DNA of 46,179 nucleotides, from positions 1 through 46,179 of the forward strand of contig JBCBAP010000027.1 in NCBI GenBank assembly GCA_038532435.1, given 5' to 3'. This document shows, piece by piece, positions 42,396-46,179 of the stretch (within the stretch, counting starts at the first letter, position 1; each line of letters begins with the position of its first letter). The notes beneath the pieces are model-generated. The model saw only the letters and a program-made list of their open reading frames with translations. It was not told where the DNA came from and made no database searches. The stretch comes from JBCBAP01 sp038532435. Lineage in GTDB: Bacteria; Pseudomonadota; Alphaproteobacteria; Rhodobacterales; Rhodobacteraceae. The position numbers and the translations under genes are program-made.

Positions 42396-43901
42396 TCACG
42401 ATACACACCCGTCTGCCGCCGCGACCGCCTTGATCGCCTCCTCCCGGTCATCGAAGGGCAGGACCAGGTCACCGACAGTCTGTCCGGTCTCGTGCCCCTT
42501 TCCGGCGATCAGCAGGAGGTCGCCGGGACCCAGAAGACCTACCCCGTGGGCAATGGCCTCCGCCCGGTCACCGATCTCGACCGCCTTCGGGGACCCCTCA
42601 AGCACCTGGGCACGAATTGCAGCGGGATTCTCGCTGCGTGGATTGTCGTCGGTGAGGATCGCAATGTCGGCACCCTCTGCAGCCGCTGCCCCCATCATGG
42701 GGCGCTTGCCCGGGTCCCGATCGCCCCCGGCGCCGAAGACGACAACAAGCCGCCCGGCCACGTGGGGGCGGATCGCGGACAGGGCCGTCGCAAGGCTTGC
42801 CGGCGTGTGGGAATAGTCCACGAAGACCGACGCGCCGTTCGCCCGCTCCGCCACATGCTCCATCCGGCCGCGCACGGTCTTGAGCGCTTCGATAGAGGCG
42901 AACACCGGATCCGCGTCGCCGCCAACCGCAAGGGCCAGACCGCAGGAAAGCAACACGTTGCTGGCCTGGAAACTGCCGATGAGCGGCAGATGCCGCTCCA
43001 TCTCGATCCCCTGCCACTGAAAACGGATGATCTGACCGGAGGCCGTAAATCGGCTGGCGAGCAGGCGCAGATCCGCATCGTCCCTGCGCCCTACGGTCAT
43101 CACCTGCTGGCCCCTGGCCTCTGCCGCGGCACGAAACTCCGCGCTGACCGGATCGTCGGTGAAGATGACCGCGACACCCGTGCAAGGCAGAACGCGTTCG
43201 AAAAGGCCACGCTTCGCCGCCATGTAGGCCTCGAAGGTCGGGTGATAGTCGAGATGATCCCGGGACATGTTGGTGAAGCCTGCAGCCGCGAGCCTCACCC
43301 CGTCGAGCCGTCGCTGCTCGAGCCCGTGGGAGGACGCCTCCATCGCCGCATGGGTCACACCCCGCTCCGCCAGAGAGGCCAGGAGCGCGTGAAGCTCCGT
43401 CGGCTCCGGCGTGGTGTGGGCCAGCGGGGCGGAGACCGCACCCTCCACCCCGGTGGTGCCAAAATTGACGGCCTCGTGGCCAAGATGCTGCCAGATCTGG
43501 CGCAGGAACGTCGCAACGGAGGTTTTGCCGTTGGTCCCGGTCACGGCAACCACATGTTCCGGCTGGGCCCGGTGCCAGGCGGCGGCAGCGCGGGCAAGCG
43601 CGGCCCGCGGGTCCTCGCTGATAAGGACCGCCACATCCTCCGCCAGACCACGCACGACAAGGTCCCGGGCACCCGCGGCATCGGTGAGGATCGCGACTGC
43701 ACCGCGATCGAGCGCCTGCTGCACGAACGTCACCCCATGCACCTGAGTACCCGGAAGTGCCGCGAAAAGATGCCCGGGCTCGACCGTCCTGCTGTCCACG
43801 GACAGCCCTGTCAGGGGCCGGGCCAGATCTGACGGTCCGATCAGTGCGGCGTCCCCCCGCAGGTTCAATTCATCAAGGCTGCTGACCATCCGGGCGCACA
43901 T
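42396..43901 (-). CDS. murE: UDP-N-acetylmuramoyl-L-alanyl-D-glutamate--2,6-diaminopimelate ligase
   Basis: A 501-aa Mur ligase that adds meso-diaminopimelate. The N-terminal segment is LSVDSRTVEPGHLFAALPGT. The P-loop is VVAVTGTNGKTSVATFL. The substrate-binding segment is FGTTGVEG ... TTPEPTELHALLASL, with SSHGLEQRRLDGV. The DNPR motif in LTDDNPRSENPAAIRA is the known marker for meso-DAP rather than lysine specificity. ATG 43901 has AAGGTGAG about 9 nt upstream; a second ATG four codons later is possible. It starts 22 nt after ftsI. Confidence 0.97.
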   Translation of the reverse strand: MCARMVSSLDELNLRGDAALIGPSDLARPLTGLSVDSRTVEPGHLFAALPGTQVHGVTFVQQALDRGAVAILTDAAGARDLVVRGLAEDVAVLISEDPRAALARAAAAWHRAQPEHVVAVTGTNGKTSVATFLRQIWQHLGHEAVNFGTTGVEGAVSAPLAHTTPEPTELHALLASLAERGVTHAAMEASSHGLEQRRLDGVRLAAAGFTNMSRDHLDYHPTFEAYMAAKRGLFERVLPCTGVAVIFTDDPVSAEFRAAAEARGQQVMTVGRRDDADLRLLASRFTASGQIIRFQWQGIEMERHLPLIGSFQASNVLLSCGLALAVGGDADPVFASIEALKTVRGRMEHVAERANGASVFVDYSHTPASLATALSAIRPHVAGRLVVVFGAGGDRDPGKRPMMGAAAAEGADIAILTDDNPRSENPAAIRAQVLEGSPKAVEIGDRAEAIAHGVGLLGPGDLLLIAGKGHETGQTVGDLVLPFDDREEAIKAVAAADGCVS

Positions 43902-43923
43902 CCCTCGGAACTCACCTTCGTTG

Positions 43924-45699
43924 CTACCGCATTCCCGTCAGGGTCATAGCACCACCAAGATCGGGCTGCACGTCCGGACCGGGCTCCATCCCCAGAATAG
44001 GTGCGATGCGCCGGATCGCCGTTCCGGCAACCGGCGCGGCGGTCCAACCGGCGGTACGGCGCACGATACGGCCGCTCCGGTCCTCCGGCTCGTCCAGGGT
44101 CACGATCAGCACATAGTCCGGGTTGGTGCTCGGAAAGATCGCGGCGAACGTCGCGATCACCCGGTTCTCGTCATAGCCCCCGCCGCTCGGCTTGTCCGCC
44201 GTACCGGTCTTTCCGCCGACGGAATAGCCCGGCACGTCGGCGAGCCGCAGGCTGCTGCCCAGAACCGTGTCCCGCAGCATCCGGCGGATCTTCACGGATG
44301 TGGCCGCGCTCAGGACCCGGTCCGCCTCCGTCGCCTCGGCGGCACCGGCGAGGAGCGTCGGCTGGACCCGCAAGCCACCGTTGGAGATCGAAGCGTACGC
44401 CGCGGCGAGGTGGAGCGGGGATGCGGCGATGCCGTGGCCGTAGGACACGGTCATCGTCTCTGTCGGGCCCCACTTTCGTGGCAGTATCGGGCTGGCCGAG
44501 CGGGCCTCGGGCAGCTCCACCGGAGAGGGGGCGAAGAGGCCGAGCGAGGCCAGAAACGCGCGCAGCGGATCCGTTCCGATCTCCATCGCGAGCCGCGCCG
44601 TGCCGATGTTGGACGATTCCACAAGCACATCGGTCAGGCTCAGTTCGGTCCCGTGGTAGCGATAGTCCTTGATGGCAAAGCCGCCGGTGCGCAACGGGCC
44701 ACGGATGTCGATCATCGTGGTGGGCTCGGCGACCCCCCGCTCCATGGCGAGCGCCACGGTGAAGGTCTTGTAGGTGGAGCCAAGCTCATAGACCCCCTGC
44801 GCCGCCCGGCTGAAGAGTTGGGGGTCCTTCGGCTCGGACGGTCTGTCGTTCGGATCGAAGTCGGGCAGGGACACGAGGGAGAGCACTTCGCCTGTGCGCG
44901 CGTGCATCAGAACGCCGGCGGCACCTTTGGCGTGATAGCGCGTCATCGCCTCCGACAGCACGTTGCGGAGCGCGTTTTGCACCCGCAGGTCGATGGAAAG
45001 CCGCACCGGCTCTTCCACCCGCTCAGGATCGCCGAGCCTGTCATCGAGCAGGAATTCAAGCCCCGCCACTCCGATGATCTCCGCTGCACGCCAAGTCCCC
45101 TTGTCGAACCGGGTGCCGCCGAGCACATGGCCCAGACGCTGGCCGTTGGGATAGACCCGGGTCTCCCGCGTGCCGAAAAAGACACCGGGCTCGCCCAATT
45201 CATGCACCGCCTGACGCTGCTCCGGGCTGATCTGCGGCTTGACCGGATGGTTGTTGCCCGGCTTGTCGAAAAGGGTGCGCAACTCCCCTGCCTTGAGGTC
45301 GGGGAAGATGCCCGCGAGCCCTTCGGCAAGGGCGTCCTTGTCCACCATGTGGCGCGCCTCGACCGAGAGTGCTGTGGTGGTCACGTTGGTCGCCAGGACT
45401 GCGCCGTTGCGGTCCACGATGTCTGCCCGCTGCATACGCAGATGCGCGTCACCCGCCACGTTGCGCCCGGCGACGGGGTCGGTGGCGGCGAGGATCGCCA
45501 TCTTCCCGCAGACAGTGGCGAAGGCGACGAGAAAGGCGAACCCCAGAAGCCGCAACCGCCATTCGGCGCGGCGGCGCTCCTCGGCCTGCCGCGCCCGATG
45601 GGCGGCGGCGCGGCGTTCCGCCTCCTCCAGATCCGGATCCAGACCTTGCGTCCGCGCCGAGATAACCCGGGCAAGCGGGCGGAGGGGGACACGGATCAT
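43924..45699 (-). CDS. ftsI: septal peptidoglycan transpeptidase FtsI (PBP3)
   Basis: A 591-aa class B penicillin-binding protein that crosslinks septal peptidoglycan. A short charged tail and one membrane helix (RLLGFAFLVAFATVCGKMAI, about residues 50-70) precede the pedestal domain (MQRADIVDRNGAVLATN). The transpeptidase motifs are STYK (ELGSTYKTFTVALA), SSN (VESSNIGTARLA) and KTG (GGKTGTADKPSGGGYDENRV). ATG 45699 is chosen because GGGAGGT lies just upstream; the longer frame overlaps ftsL. It begins 52 nt after ftsL. Confidence 0.97.
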   Translation of the reverse strand: MIRVPLRPLARVISARTQGLDPDLEEAERRAAAHRARQAEERRRAEWRLRLLGFAFLVAFATVCGKMAILAATDPVAGRNVAGDAHLRMQRADIVDRNGAVLATNVTTTALSVEARHMVDKDALAEGLAGIFPDLKAGELRTLFDKPGNNHPVKPQISPEQRQAVHELGEPGVFFGTRETRVYPNGQRLGHVLGGTRFDKGTWRAAEIIGVAGLEFLLDDRLGDPERVEEPVRLSIDLRVQNALRNVLSEAMTRYHAKGAAGVLMHARTGEVLSLVSLPDFDPNDRPSEPKDPQLFSRAAQGVYELGSTYKTFTVALAMERGVAEPTTMIDIRGPLRTGGFAIKDYRYHGTELSLTDVLVESSNIGTARLAMEIGTDPLRAFLASLGLFAPSPVELPEARSASPILPRKWGPTETMTVSYGHGIAASPLHLAAAYASISNGGLRVQPTLLAGAAEATEADRVLSAATSVKIRRMLRDTVLGSSLRLADVPGYSVGGKTGTADKPSGGGYDENRVIATFAAIFPSTNPDYVLIVTLDEPEDRSGRIVRRTAGWTAAPVAGTAIRRIAPILGMEPGPDVQPDLGGAMTLTGMR

Positions 45700-45751
45700 C
45701 CCGCACCTCCCCCGATGAGAACAGTCCTGGTCCTCTGGGAAAGGCGGCGCA

Positions 45752-46153
45752 TCACTGCGCCTCTCCCGAAACGCGCATGAGCTCCATCGCATCCGGCAGC
45801 GTCATCGGCAGCAGCGCATCGCTCCGCCCCCGGACCTGCAGCGCCAGCGGCGGCACGTTGTGATCCGCGCGCGGATAGGCAACGAGGCCCAGCGGGGCGT
45901 AGTGTGCGGGGTCGAGGGGCATCAATCCCAGTTGAGCCGCATGAAGGCCGACGAGATGCTCGATCCGTTCGGGCCGGTTGAGATAGACCCATTCGACGTC
46001 GAGAACCCCGATCGCCTCCCGCTCTGCCGCGATGCTATCCTGCAGGACATGCACGCGTTTTTCGGCCGCGCGGGTCTCGTAGTTCACCGCGTAGGCCCAC
46101 GTCGCGACGGCTACCACGAGGGCGACGGCACATACATAGACTGGGCTTTGCAT
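45752..46153 (-). CDS. ftsL: cell division protein FtsL
   Basis: A 133-aa bitopic protein. A single N-terminal helix (VYVCAVALVVAVATWAYAV) is followed by a short coiled-coil region (ETRAAEKRVHVLQDSIAAER) and the family segment IGVLDVEWVYLNRPERIEHL. FtsL forms the FtsQLB complex that activates FtsWI. ATG 46153 is 7 nt after GGAG; a GTG one codon earlier is too close. A TGA at 46160-46158 just upstream would suit the end of rsmH, the expected next gene, but only seven codons are in view. Confidence 0.9.
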   Translation of the reverse strand: MQSPVYVCAVALVVAVATWAYAVNYETRAAEKRVHVLQDSIAAEREAIGVLDVEWVYLNRPERIEHLVGLHAAQLGLMPLDPAHYAPLGLVAYPRADHNVPPLALQVRGRSDALLPMTLPDAMELMRVSGEAQ

Positions 46154-46179
46154 CACATCACTCCGTCAACGCATCCATG

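Noticed and set aside
42097..42408. 103-codon minus-strand frame in the murE/murF gap
   Set aside because: No Shine-Dalgarno sequence, no recognisable domain, overlaps both neighbours, and its composition looks non-coding.
43921..45780. 619-codon plus-strand open frame over ftsI
   Set aside because: Mirror frame; FtsI on the other strand has all three penicillin-binding motifs.
46158..46179. Possible 3' end of rsmH (mraW) upstream of ftsL
   Set aside because: A TGA in the right place and the usual gene order make it likely, but only seven codons are present, too few to support a call.

Overview
The window is a high-GC alphaproteobacterial chromosome segment, almost certainly from the Rhodobacterales (Rhodobacteraceae sensu lato). 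The evidence is a divergent crotonyl-CoA carboxylase/reductase and ethylmalonyl-CoA mutase pair, a protein with a VPLPA-type C-terminal sorting signal, a DUF2484 gene between murC and murB, a meso-DAP-type MurE, and the alphaproteobacterial order of the division and cell-wall (dcw) cluster. I saw no tRNA, rRNA, CRISPR array, insertion sequence or integrase.

Left part (1-12 kb). A truncated beta-alanine/omega-amino-acid:pyruvate aminotransferase is divergent from a RutR-like TetR regulator, with a RutR-box-like site between them. This points to pyrimidine or beta-alanine catabolism. An RND efflux adaptor/permease operon follows; its adaptor carries a duplicated C-terminal helical unit and its permease an extra C-terminal membrane segment. 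Next come a VPLPA-anchored exported protein, a udg-moaB pair overlapping by 4 nt, a glutathione S-transferase-like gene, an exported PRC-barrel protein, and ccr.

Middle part (12-24 kb). ecm (divergent from ccr) is followed by a 521-aa protein whose N-terminus resembles the leader of proteins linked to extracellular contractile injection systems (eCIS, often with DUF4157) and whose centre may be amidoligase-like. No injection-system genes lie nearby, so it is an orphan effector candidate and the most novel item here. Then come aminopeptidase P, a DUF427 protein, a ClC channel/transporter, a hot-dog thioesterase and a D-lactate/glycolate-type FAD dehydrogenase.

Right part (22-46 kb, minus strand, read right to left): ftsL-ftsI-murE-murF-mraY-[P-loop ATPase]-murD-[GFA/CENP-V protein]-ftsW-murG-murC-[DUF2484]-murB-ddl-ftsQ-ftsA-[inverted TbpB-like lipoprotein]-ftsZ-lpxC-bamD-recN. 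These genes make lipid II (MurC-F, Ddl, MurB, MraY, MurG), build and drive the divisome (FtsL, I, W, Q, A, Z), and supply outer-membrane functions (LpxC, BamD). Most neighbours overlap by 1-13 nt. The tight packing breaks at murE/murF, mraY/ATPase, GFA/ftsW and ftsA/ftsZ, and three of these four breaks adjoin non-canonical genes.

Start codons were moved downstream of the longest open frame where family length and a Shine-Dalgarno sequence supported it. Functional calls rest on motif recognition by eye; no database search was run.
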